A DNA stretch of 64,000 nucleotides. Source: Pteria penguin. Its lineage: Eukaryota > Mollusca > Bivalvia > Pterioida > Pteriidae. The stretch is from contig CM068586.1 in assembly GCA_035048485.1 (NCBI GenBank), positions 45,606,287-45,670,286 of the forward strand, given 5' to 3'. Of this stretch, positions 35,620 to 46,516 are shown piece after piece. The stretch's first letter is position 1, and each line of letters starts with the position of its first letter. The notes beneath the pieces were generated by a model. That model ran no database searches and was not told the origin of the DNA. It saw only the letters and a list, made by a program, of their open reading frames with translations. The position numbers were made by a program, and so were the translations under genes.

Positions 35620-36720
35620 ATAGTGAATGTTTTCAGCTTTAGTGTAAAACAAGTACATATAAGATGGCTTGCCAGTGAAACAGTCGAAATTCGATGGGTT
35701 CTTTTTTAAGGTACTAGATTTTTTTCGACCGCTAAAGATTTAAAGCAAATGAAATTTGAATGTGGTAATTAAAGTAGAGCATTTTTCTTTTGACGAAATT
35801 CTGACCCTGTTCTTTTATAAGTCTACAAGTGAAATCGATTGAAGTTACGCTCAAACTACATGTACGAGGCTAGTCCAGTCATCTTGCAGGTCCGTCCGTC
35901 TGCAGATTTTTTAATATATTGTGATAAATTTATTGAAATGTGTCCAGTATTATTTTGTACATCTTCACCAAGTTCCAAGATACATGAGGTGTACTTAAAT
36001 GAAATATATCCATAATGATCCATAGTGAGCTAGTCAAATCTCTTGAAATTCATGCAGTCTAAATCAAACAGAAACCTAAATTATTGTCACAATTTCCTAA
36101 AAATAAACCTAAATTTTTCTCTTATAGAAAATAATACAAACTAGTTTGTTAAATAAATCAAAACTTATTTGGACTTCATAAGAGGACTTTTCCAGAAGTG
36201 CCATTTTATTTATGTTTCTTCTGAAGATATGGCATAATATTTGACGTATATAATCGACAAGTAAGGAGGCTTTATATGGGTCTAACCCCTAAGGGTCTAA
36301 TCAAGATAAATTTCCATAAATATTATCCTCGTCATATAAAGGACAGATACATTGAAAAGGTCTTGTATTTTTGTAATGTGACAGTATTTAATGCATTTGC
36401 CAGATTACAAATAGTTATCTTTCTTGATTATCAAATGCATTGGCAGATCCAGGATTTTGAAAAAGGGAAAAGCAACGTAAAGAAATTGAAATGAAAATAC
36501 ATGTATATGAGACGAGTAATAGTCAATGGTTTGACTAATTAATTCTGAGCGAAAAGAAGTCCATGCCCCTGCCCCCTCCCCTTCTCACATTAAATCCATT
36601 GGCATTAAGTACCGTTGAACAAAGTATCTATTATGGACACTGTTTTACATAAAATGAGATCTCCCTGATCAGAAATTTGTATAAAGTATATAACGTTTCT
36701 CTGCTATCTTATTTATTGAT
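35620..36720. other. Non-coding AT-rich stretch
   Basis: No supported exon or known repeat; part of the divergent intergenic region between genes B and C. Confidence 0.4.
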
Positions 36721-36810
36721 AGATTGTCTTTTATGCCCCTGGATCGATAGATCGGGGGCATACGAAGCCATTTTCGTGTCATTTTAAAGAAGAAAAAATA
36801 TTCTTTTATT

Positions 36811-38100
36811 TCGTTCGAACGAGAAAATGTCTCATTCGAACAAGAAAATATATCGTTCGAACGAGAAAATTATCTCGTTCGAACGAGAAACTATCATATA
36901 TCAGTGGGCAGTGTAAGTGTTATTAAACGACAAAAAGAAATGGAATATCGTACATCAATAAATCTTTTGACATTTGCCTACAATTTCTTAAGTAGCGAAT
37001 GTTTGATCGTTTAAATAATTACATAATGAAGAGCTACATTTCACGCTACCCCTATGTTTGGCATGAGTTTGGTTGAAATACATTATTCAGATTATTTCAG
37101 TCTATCAGTATATCAAATGGCAGATCTAAAGTATGTTTATAACATTTGATTTAGAACCTCTTCTCCTTCCTTTTATAGTTATGCTTTAAGCCACTGTAAT
37201 CACCGTAACTTGGTTCAGTAACCTCACCAATTAATATTTTAAATTATTACATATTTTGAAAATTTTATCAATAGTTTATATAGAAAGTTTCCGGGCTGAT
37301 ATAGAGCCATAAATGCCCGCAAACTTCTTATCAGCCCGGGGACTATTTCCAGCTATGTGACGTCATACTTATTTTTGACGTCATACCGTACGCAAACAAA
37401 CATGGCGGACAGTACTATTAACGAAAATACTTCGATTTATAGAATTAAATGTAGATGGACGCTTAAATATGTAATAAAAAGGTTATTGACTGAATACGAC
37501 GAAATATGACCGCAAGCAAGCTCGGGCCGCTTTACCGCTCAAAGACCTCGGGCGGTCATATTTCGTCGCATTCAGTCAATAACTTATAAATAATTAATGA
37601 AAAATTAATGCATGATCATGAATGTTTTACTGTATATCAATAAGTATCATTCAGTTTATATTTCGATTCTGAAATTTATAAATCATAATTAATAGCTACC
37701 GGTAGTATAGTACTTTTTATTACATAGGCAGAATGTATCTGATGGCATAATACACCCTCCTCCCCCCTTTTCCCTTTCATTCTTCTTCGCAGCGTAATAA
37801 ACTATACCTTAACTTCATTGTTTCCATTCTTTTGATAAGTTGTGTTATGTAGATATGAATTACAATGAAAAGTTGAAATACATTGCAATTACGTATATAT
37901 AAATGTATCACTGTATGTATCAATTGAAATAATTTCTAATCTCACTTTTTTAAATAATCAAACACCTTAATTCATATTTAATAGTTTCTCGTTCGAACGA
38001 GATTTTTTTCACGTTCTAACGAGGTAGTTTCTCGTTCGAACGAGAAAGTTATCTCGTTCGAACTAATTTTTTTCACGTTCGAACGGGATAATTTCTCGTT
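36811..38100. mobile_element. Foldback region bounded by clustered TCTCGTTCGAACGAGA palindromes
   Basis: Left cluster 36811-36890 and right cluster 37985-38100 each hold four or more copies or near-copies of the perfect palindrome TTCTCGTTCGAACGAGAA. The clusters face each other in inverted order (GAGAAACTAT at the left inner end, ATAGTTTCTC at the right inner start). Just left, a hairpin ATGCCCCTGGATC...GGGGGCAT lies at 36733-36763. This looks like a foldback or MITE-type element of about 1.3 kb. Confidence 0.5.
37358..37582. promoter_or_regulatory. Two CRE-like sites, a YY1-like motif and a 30-bp stem
   Basis: TGACGTCA occurs at 37358-37365 and 37376-37383, followed by AAACATGGCGGAC (37398-37410), the form of a YY1 initiator. 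Downstream, arms at 37483-37512 and 37553-37582 pair over 30 bp with one mismatch. It lies about 0.95 kb upstream of gene C, so it may be a promoter, or it may belong to the surrounding foldback element. Confidence 0.35.
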
Positions 38101-38346
38101 GGTTTGTTTGGGTTTTTTTTAATTGAGATCTATTCACTTTTCTAATTTCATGGTTGTACGGTTGTGTATTATATAATATTCGTAAAGGTATGTACCGATA
38201 AATTCAAGGACAGGTTCCCGTTATGTTTAACCGCAGTGCAATTATTATCAATTTTAGTAATTTAAATATATTTTGCCACTTGCTTGGTAACATAGTACAT
38301 CGAAATGACAATTGCTTAGCGATAAGTTTAAGCACTGTCTAGAAGA

Positions 38347-38475
38347 ATGGACCAAGATCGAGAAACGAGAAAACACCTTTATCGAAAACTTTCAAAAGTG
38401 CGGTTAACGAAACAGTTTCTTGAACCTTTGGCTATGGAGGGATATCTTCTAAAAAAAGATTTAGATGCAATCACG
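38347..38475 (+). CDS. Gene C exon 1: CARD first half
   Basis: Encodes 43 residues, MDQDRETRKHLYRKLSKVRL to LKKDLDAIT, again the CARD N-terminal half, with a GTAAGA donor in phase 0. The next CARD-completing exon on this strand starts at 46517 and joins in frame, so the intron is about 8.0 kb. The split point matches genes A, B and D. Confidence 0.72.
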
Positions 38476-39383
38476 GTAAGACTAACGATTGTAAACACGG
38501 TATGAATTACTATTGTTTGTTGTAATGTGCATTTGACATTAATGTTAAATATGAAATTAACTTTTGAGATATGTTAATAATATGTACAGAAACAACAACG
38601 TTTCACAGTGAACATTCATTGACGCCTAAAATGGTTTACTTGACGAAGTGTTCGAGACAGCAAGCCATAAGTCCTGTTCGGCTAACAATAACTTCTATGA
38701 AAGCAAACAACGCCCTCCCTCGGGTCTTGAAAAATCTTACATTATTTCAGTTAAATTGTTCATATGTGACCAGTTTCAATTAGCGAAAGAAATCAAAATA
38801 TCTAAAACCAAACAAAAAACTGCCACTCTTTGCCACTTTTACACCACTGGAAATCTAACCATAGCCTGAGACCGTAGTAAGTTTCAGGGCAGCCCTTCTA
38901 CCAGCATTTATAAACCTCACATTTGTCCTGTTAGTACCCTGCATTCTATTGTAGGAGCCCTGTAGGAGCCACATTGTCTGTCCATCTGTCTCCGCCCTCT
39001 GTTCGTCAATCAACACTTTATGATGCGATATCTCACTACGTTTTCTCAACATACAATATGCAGATTTAGTACATTTAGATGGAGAATGGTGGAGGAATTT
39101 GCCCAAAGACTTTGGAGTCTAAAGTCAAGGTCATACAGTGGGTCTGTTCAAGCCCTTGTCAGTTTTCTGGTTAGGTTTTGTTTGAATATAAAACGTCCTC
39201 TTTCTAATTTGGTATACAACATACTCTTGGTGATTAGATTTCAAGATGGACGGTCGCACTTCAGAGGATCTACAATCTCTATGTGAACACTGTGATTTAT
39301 GAATATTTGTGTAGAGATGTGGGATGTGTGACGTGTGATAATAAAATCCAATGATCTCAACTATTCTTAATTTTTGATGAAAA
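38476..39383. other. Start of gene C's intron, no feature recognised
   Basis: Short open frames on both strands lack domains. Confidence 0.4.
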
Positions 39384-40480
39384 ATGAGTAAATCAGGAAA
39401 AAGAGAGAAAAGAAAGAAAGAAAGACGATAGTGCGAACAGTGACAACAGTGCGCACAGTGACAACAGTGAGATCAGTGACAACAGTGCGCACAGTGACAA
39501 CAGTGACAACAATGCGCACAGTGACAACAGTGAGAACTGACAACAGTGCGAACAGTGACAACAGTGAGATCAGTGACAACAGTGCGCACAGTGACAACAG
39601 TGAGAACAGTGCTCGGAACACGACGAATACGGATAACGTTACAACAAGCGGTGTACTTGGCAAAGTGAATAAAGTGTTGTACCGTAATCCAGAAGGGGTA
39701 ATCATTAGAACTGAACATGTCAATGTACCCACTTCGTCAACTTCATTACCTATGTATAATATCACTGCAGAAATCTCCGAGACCCATAGAAAACTGGATC
39801 TTTTTATGAAAAAGTTGCAGAAACTTGACATTATAGAAGATAAGCTACGTAAACTAAACAGTAAAGTTGATCATCTAGAACAAGATATGGAAGAGAAAAG
39901 CACTGATTTTGAGAAGACTGATTCTTTTGTGTCGATAAGATCAAAAATAAAACGGATAAGATTACCCAACTGTCTAGATGTATAGAAAATCAAAAACACG
40001 AACTGACAGAATTAATAGCACACATCCAAAGACACAAATCAGAAGTGGAGAAATCAAACAGAGAAATGGTGCTGTAGAGAAAAGAAGGAGGATCTTCCTA
40101 AAATGTGCTTGACCTACAGCGTAGGTTAATGACATACAATCTTGTGTTTACTGGCCTAGGTGGTGAGTCCAGAGAGGAGGTTACTGAGGATAAATTGCGC
40201 GACTTTATCCTCTGTGAACTTGGAATTGAAGGCAAATCGAATTCGGAGATGTTCATCGTTTCGAAGATATGTGTAGGACAAGTGTAAACCAATAGTTGCT
40301 CGTTTCTTTTACAATTCTGGTAGAGTGAAGGTGTTGCATATAAATTACGAGGCTCCACTTTCGGTATTTACGAACAGTTTCCGAAGTCTATCGAAGACAG
40401 ACGGCGACAACTCTATCCAATAATGGAAGACTACAAGAGATCGGGCGTAAAAATGTGAAAGCTCCTTGTAATCGAAAAGT
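39384..40480 (+). pseudogene. LINE ORF1 remnant with SDN-rich repeats
   Basis: Begins ATGAGTAAATCAGGAAAAAG (MSKSGKREK). A frame full of SDNSAHSDNSEISDNS repeats is broken by a small deletion near 39537. Then comes a coiled-coil part (SETHRKLDLFMKKLQKLDII, and SKVDHLEQDMEEK), stops near 39982, and the RRM-like part LVFTGLGGESREEVTEDKL with GSTFGIYEQFPKSIEDRRRQ (to about 40465). Confidence 0.75.
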
Positions 40481-40546
40481 AGTGTAATGACCATAATGCT
40501 CCGGAGCGCAATGTGCCGACACCGAACACGGATGGCAAATATACTG

Positions 40547-40830
40547 AGGCGTCAGGGGAGTATCCTCACTGAGACTAGGGGTGCGCAGGGAGTACCACTG
40601 AGACTAGGGGTGCGCATAGAATAACACTGACCCTAGGGACGCACAGGGAGTAACACTGAGACTAGGGACGCACAGGCAGTAACACTGAGACTAGGGATGC
40701 GCAGGGAGTAACACTGAGACTAGGGATGCGCAGGGAGTAACACTGAGACTAGGGATGCGCAGGGAGTACCACTGAGACTGGGGGTGCGCAGGGAGTAACA
40801 CTGAGTCTAGGGATGCACATTGAGCAACAG
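40547..40830. repeat. ~29-bp minisatellite, about nine copies
   Basis: Unit ACTGAGACTAGGGATGCGCA plus GGGAGTAAC, repeated with small changes, inside the decayed LINE where ORF1 gives way to ORF2. Confidence 0.9.
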
Positions 40831-41034
40831 TAACTGTAAATCTGTACTTAAAATCAGATGGAACACTGACAAGGGTAAAAAAACTGAAAGATATTAAAAG
40901 GATAAATTTATTAAATGTATAATATTGTATGTTAAAGTGAATGTTGGGTCGCCAAAGACGGCAACTTCTCTCTGCCCAGAGACATATATATGTGTGTATA
41001 TGTCTCTGCTCTGCCTAATTACAATAACTTAGTT

Positions 41035-42345
41035 TACCCCCGCAAAAAAGCAAAGGTGGAGGTATTGTCATATCCTTTAAAGAAAAATTGAGAGAGGACC
41101 TTACATGTGTTGATAATATACATGACTGTATTATAGGGTTAAAACATGCACAGACTGTTAATGCAACAACCTGTCTTGCTTTTTGTTACTTCCCCTGGAT
41201 AGTATTGTTTTCTATTCTAGGGACGCTCCTGATATAGATCTATTTCAGTGCTTAGAGGACTCCATTACTGGCTATAAAACTGACAGTAAAGTAGTTATCA
41301 CAGACACAGGTGATTAAAACTCAAGGACAGGAACCAGGGCTGATTTTTTAAAGAATGACATTTATAAATGGTCCAAGAGATTTGATGGGCAGTTTTGAAT
41401 ATGTAAATGATTTAGATATCGGGGATCGAAAAAATATGGACTATGGATATACTATTAATGCTTTTCGTAGAAATTTACTAATTACATGTAAACCAACAGG
41501 ACCTAGGTAACCAATTGATTTCATTCGGGGAATCTTGGGGGTAGTTAAACATTATGTGGAGCTAGAGGGACAAACCTAATTGACTATGTTTTAACCGAAG
41601 CAAAGTACTTTAAGTATAAACATGTAGTTACTATGCGACTGGCAATTTTACGACTTTTTCCAACCATGCATTCTAATCTTTGGAGTGGATATTGATGTAT
41701 GTAATTGTTGTACAAGTGGCAATGAAAAAAGCGTATGTGAGTAGATGTTTAGCTAAAGCAATAAGGATAGAAATATTGAGCAGATAAGACAGGTGTAATG
41801 ACAAATTACATATTGTTTTAATGATTTCGTCTCTATAGGTATGAAATGTCAGGATTATGTCGATAAATGTGTGAATATTTCTGGGAAGCCATTAATAAAA
41901 TTGTTTTACATGTACACTATTGTGATGTACAAGTACATATTTTGAATACTCCATAAAGAAGCAATGTAAAACAGAAAAATGTTGTCAAAACTGACAAACC
42001 CTGGTTTAATGAATCATGCAAACGTAAATATAATGAATATAATAGCGCACAGCCGCACTGTATAATTTAAATAAATGTAAATCACATTATAACCACACTG
42101 TATTAGTTGAAAAAAAAGGTAGCATACAAAAAATGGAGCTTAGGTTGACGAGGCAGTATCAGCACCACGAAGGTGATATGATTGAATATTTAAGAAAGCA
42201 TAATCCAAAGCAATTTAATAAATATTTTTCTAAGTGTGAAACTCGCGTTTCAGATGAAATAAGTTTAGGTCAATATGTAGAACACTTCAGAAATTGGGAC
42301 GAAAATGTTATAACTGAATATGTTAATAGTTGCCTAGTTGGTTCA
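41035..42345 (+). pseudogene. LINE ORF2 endonuclease and linker remnants
   Basis: Recognisable pieces: GGGIVISFKEKLREDL, DCIIGLKHAQ, DAPDIDLFQCLEDSITGYKT, then VVITDTGD followed by a stop where GDFN is expected (about 41305). Later LIDYVLTEAKYFKYKHVVTM (41580 region), KPWFNESCKRKYNEY (42000 region) and the open piece 42133-42345 with RKHNPKQFNKYFSKCETRVS. Stops and frame changes separate nearly all blocks. Confidence 0.7.
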
Positions 42346-42780
42346 CCTCAGATCCGGTTTTGAATTTCTCGCGCGATAAACTTTCGACCAATCAGAGGCC
42401 AGTATTCAAAAATCACGTGACCTCCGGTTGTGACGTCATTGTTGACCCCATTTCCTGACCCCTTGAACCTTGGATGACCCCTTGACCTCTCTAATGACCC
42501 CTTGACCCCTCCTTAAAGGGGGTTTATTAGTAATAGAATTTCCCTTATCTGTATTTAAGGGAATTCCCCAGTATTCTATTATAAGAACGAGAACCTATAA
42601 TTAGGGTAAGATATTCAACGGAGATATGAGTCATGGAATCTATATATGGAATTTATATGAAGAAGAGAGGGAGCGGGGGGGGGCTTTCCATAAGAAATAA
42701 GAACACTTCAGTGTTTCTATTAAGATCAAACAGTCATACACCCCCACCCCCCACCCCTTTTTTTCCCGTTAAGTATATTA
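42346..42780. other. Insertion in the LINE with promoter-like motifs
   Basis: The LINE match stops near 42345. The new sequence has CCAATCAG (about 42398), CACGTGACC (42414-42422), TGACGTCAT (42432-42440) and a GACCCCTTGACC repeat. Origin unknown; it may be a transposon end or solo regulatory element. Confidence 0.35.
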
Positions 42781-43221
42781 TATCTTCCGAACAGTGAACC
42801 GTAGTTCATCGTTCATAACAATGTAATAGCGCTGGCGTTACCAGTGACTGATTTTTAATGCGAGCAAGGATTCTTGTGAACTTAAATAAACCAGTACGGA
42901 CATGATCATAGGTATTGCATTGCCATATTTGTATCAAGACTTGGTCGATCGATTTTCAACACATATTCTATTTAAAGGAAATAATAAAAAGAAGATTTCA
43001 CAATTTATTGTATACACCTTCACCAATATGTACAATTCATTTTCCAATATACCCCGTCCCCCTCCCCCAAATAAAAACGTTGCGGAGGTTTAATATAAGA
43101 TAGTTGGAATGGGACAAGACCTATAATGTTATATGTAATAAATTTAGACCGTACGGCGATGATTTATAACATAAATATAACACAAAAACGGTTATAACAT
43201 TATTAATATAATGTAATAACC

Positions 43222-43490
43222 GATGCACAGTTCGGATGTAGAACCGGATATTCCACAGTTGATGCAAGTTTTGTTCTTCGGTCTTTGATTAATAAAACCT
43301 TACAGAGAAAGAATGGTAGACTGAATTGTTGTTTTATAGGATATTAAAAGTTTAATTGATAGATCGAACCTTTGATGTAAACTAATAGAGCATGATATCC
43401 AGGGCGAAATGCTGAAAAATGATCTAATATCTCTATGAAAATGTGAAGTCATGTGTAAAGCATAAAGGGTTTTTACTAGAATTAAAAAAA
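43222..43490 (+). pseudogene. LINE RT central block
   Basis: Reads DAQFGCRTGYSTVDASFVLR and GRLNCCFI before a frame change and stops. Downstream traces (IDRTF, LIEHDIQGEMLK) still follow the RT order seen in the copy at 2.4-2.6 kb. The first catalytic Asp region is destroyed. Confidence 0.7.
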
Positions 43491-43540
43491 TATATATATT
43501 GGTTTATTTCAAGGTGAATTAAAATTATATTCATTGATTA

Positions 43541-43802
43541 TTGTTTTACGTCACTCCACGATTATTCCACGTGTATTGTGACGGCATCTACCTGATACAT
43601 TGCATACAAAATTTAGACCTTTGCAACGGACCCACCCGAAGCAGTGAGGGATCTTTTACGTGCCACACTTACCGTGACACGGGACCTCGATTTCTACTGT
43701 CTCATCCGAAAGACAGAACACCGGTGTGCCCAGTGCAGGAGTCGAACCCGGGACCTCTCGATCACGAGTCGAGCACCTTATCTACTAGGCCACACCGGCT
43801 TA
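43541..43802 (-). mobile_element. tRNA-derived SINE, copy 3 (best preserved)
   Basis: Minus strand: tRNA-like head GCCGGTGTGGCCTAGTAGAT ... GGTTCGACTCC (43730-43802). The central domain in plus orientation has GTGACGGCATCTACCTGAT, GGACCCACCCGAAGCAGTGA GGGATC and CACGGGACCTCGATTTCTAC. The two open frames over it are artefacts of the SINE. It interrupts the LINE. Confidence 0.85.
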
Positions 43803-44890
43803 AAGTTGCATCAGCTGTCAAAATTGGTATAACAAGAATGTTTTGTTTCATTTAATTATCTGAAATTACATACAATCAAACCACAAAACATAGTTATACT
43901 ACATCGAAAGTCAACTCTTTTGACGACATTGACACGTTTTTATAAACCGGAAAAATTGAGAAATGTCCATTATATTCACCATTTACACAACATTTGACAC
44001 GTATATAGATCGGGTCAGAAAATCACGTGATAAAAACAATATACTAAAGTGTCGCTGAGTATATCTTCGTAAAAACATGTTTTATCTAGCTTTGTAAACT
44101 TAAAGATATATAGGCGCATACTAAATGCACAGAAGAAAAGAAAAAAAGTCATTAGTAATACTGTCAATAGTAATTTGGCTATATACAACGAACATTTTAA
44201 AGCTTTAATTATGTCACATTAGTAGTCCCACATGATTTGATCGAGGGGCCCCAAAAAGGGACTCTTAAAACAATTTCTTTTAAAGAATTTTACAAAATGC
44301 ATCTATGTTTCTTTCGTGTCTTCCACTTTACACTTTATTGTCAAGAGTTAATTTTAAGAGATGACCTTACCTAATGACAGTAAATGTTTGACCGCTTTCA
44401 TAATACAAAGACGCAAGTAATCAATACAATGGAATGTCAGGGCCTCGTGCTGACGTGGTATTGAAAAATGTAAACATTAAAGACTCGTGCGAAGTATTTT
44501 GTGTAAATTGACAACTCTCCCCCGTTCCCATCGCTCTAGTGCAACTTCTATGTTGTTCTTGTTCTAAAAATGTTTCGTCACAGACTTTTTTCATCCCTGA
44601 TGTTATCGAATTCTGTCTTTAATCGAGGTCGACTCATCTCCGATAGCTTTTTCTACGTCACCAGTGTTGATGTTATTAGTGAAAGTTTCCTAATCTCTCG
44701 TTAGTTGGCTAGGTCATTGATACACTGAGCGTGCTAGGTGAAGAAAAAATTACCGACTTTGTGCGGGTAGGTCGTAATTATTTAATTTTATTTTAATGAT
44801 TTTTTCAGCTACTCACCGAATTTATATAACATTGTTATTTCGTATAAAGGCTTAACTTCAAGAAAGAGTCCACGGTTAAAAGTTACAGCT
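43803..44890. other. Non-coding between SINE and LINE remnant
   Basis: No recognisable LINE motif or exon; probably another insertion or fully decayed sequence. Confidence 0.4.
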
Positions 44891-44909
44891 TTCGTTTTTA
44901 ATACGGAAA

Positions 44910-45530
44910 ATGACAGCTAGTGCAACTTTAAGTATTATTAGTGAACATTCTACATCAATAGAAAGATATTTGATCAACATATTTTTGTTAATGGATGCTG
45001 TCGACATGGTAATTTTCGCTGAAACACCACAAAATTTACAACTCATGCTTGATTCTCTCCATAGTTATAATGACATTTGTAAACTAACTTTGAATGCTGA
45101 CATAACTAAAATTAAGATTTTTAGAAATGATGGTCATATAAGAGATAACGAAAAGGCAATAGAATGGTAAACATATTCAAATAGTAAACCATCTTAGTTA
45201 TCTTGGTATGCTTGGAAAGGTTTAACGTCACGCGAGAAAATGCAGTGGACCAAGGAAGGAAAGCGTATTTTGCAATTTCTAGCAAATTAACAGAGCACAA
45301 TTTAAACACTGATACATATTGTTTTTATACGGATGTAAATAGAATTCTTTATGTCTCTGAGGTATTGGATTTTCTTAAAAACTGTATATTGGAGGATTTT
45401 TATGTGTAAAGATGTTGGGTATTAAGAAAAATACAATGTACGTGTATATTATATTATGAAGTGGACAGACTACCTTTACACATTTTACAGAAACTTCGAA
45501 TCATTAAGATTTGGATGAAATGAAAAAATA
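44910..45530 (+). pseudogene. LINE RT YADD region and C-terminal traces
   Basis: The frame 44910-45170 reads LMDAVDMVIFAETPQNLQLM LDSLHSYND, aligning with LMYADDTVIFSDTVSGLQSI of the other LINE. The catalytic YADD has become DAVD. Later LRIIKIWMK-like traces (about 45500) mark the C-terminal region. Confidence 0.75.
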
Positions 45531-45782
45531 CTGATAATTGTATTCTTAAATCATGTTTGCAAGATAGTATTATTCAGCAATCATTGGGTGCCTACTGTTA
45601 AAGCTTTAAATAAGGGCTTGCGTAGATTTTTGGAAGAAGATTGTATTGATTACAATTTACATAAGATAATATAACAAATAAGTTTTGGTGTATATAAACA
45701 AGAGATGCTGTTTATAATTCATAATGCATGTAAATATTGTTAATTCGGTGATTGATGTTTGTAAAATGTTTTTGTGTTGCTA

Positions 45783-46150
45783 AGGAACCCTCTGAACTCC
45801 ATTAAAAATTCATCTTTCTGTTGACAAAAGCGACTAACAGTTTTACATTCGTTTGCAAGACGTATTTTTTCAAATGTCTGTTAGAGGAACTTCAGTTGAA
45901 ATACTTGACAATCACAACTCTAATTCAGACAGGAAGTATATTGAAGACGACATAATCGAAGTGCTGGAATTTCTGGTAGACAATATTTTCGTTGTGTTTG
46001 GAGGGAAAGTTTTTCAGCAAACCGTTGACATTCCTATGGGTACCAACTGCGCCCCACTACTTGCTGAGATTTGCTGAGAAGCGGAGTTCATCCAGACCTT
46101 GCTCTCAACAGGAAAAAAGCACCTTGCATCTCAGTTTCATTCTTTTTAAT
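45783..46150 (+). pseudogene. Penelope-like-type RT fragment
   Basis: The frame reads VLEFLVDNIFVVFGGKVFQQ then TVDIPMGTNCAPLLAEI and a stop; after a frame change it continues EAEFIQTLLSTGKKHLASQF. The VFQQT.GIPMGTNCAPLLADL block is, from memory, typical of an invertebrate retroelement RT often assigned to Penelope-like elements. The catalytic RYIDD box expected downstream is not found. Lies 0.4 kb before gene C exon 2. Confidence 0.7.
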
Positions 46151-46516
46151 GCACATTAGAATGTTGAAAGAAAATGACTCAGAATTTATCGTTACCAGGT
46201 CTCTATGTCAGCATGTGCAAAGGACCGTATCAGATGTCAGTCTGAATTTCGAGCACTGCTTTAAATTTGAGATAGAAATCAATTTTGCATTAGAATTTTG
46301 TCCATCTAATTTCTCAAGTACAGTTGTTTATAATCATTGTTGACATTTGCTTGAAATCTCCTACTTGTAATATCAAGGTCGATGACACCTTAATATTTAC
46401 ACACATTTAAAAAAGTTTCCTGCATTGTTTCATACCCCCAGTTTATTTTTAGATTGAATGTTGCCTTATCTTTATAGGGGGGTATATGATATAAGAAAAT
46501 AATTTTTCTCTTTCAG

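Larger units (their letters stand above)
39384..45530 (+). mobile_element. Heavily decayed LINE in the intron of gene C
   Basis: Plus-strand remnants in order: ORF1 start with SDN repeats and coiled coil (39384-40075), ORF1 RRM part (40105-40480), a minisatellite (40547-40830), endonuclease pieces (41035-41720), linker and RT start (41980-42345), an insertion, an RT block (43222-43490), a SINE, the degraded YADD box (44950-45180) and C-terminal traces to about 45530. RT and linker motifs match the minus-strand LINE at 0.8-4.8 kb, so it is the same or a close family, in a more decayed and interrupted copy. Confidence 0.8.

Noticed and set aside
39367..39831. Minus-strand Val/Thr/Leu-rich open frame
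   Set aside because: Antisense of the SDN-repeat ORF1 of the plus-strand LINE.
43730..43802. Functional tRNA gene
   Set aside because: Boxes A and B are present but the tRNA-like block is fused to the repeated SINE body and lacks a proper cloverleaf end and terminator. The same holds for 19.1, 21.4, 52.4 and 60.8 kb.
43541..43855. Open frames with CRSRTRDLSI and similar peptides
   Set aside because: They are the tRNA-derived SINE; similar frames arise at 22572-22862 and 60654-60946.
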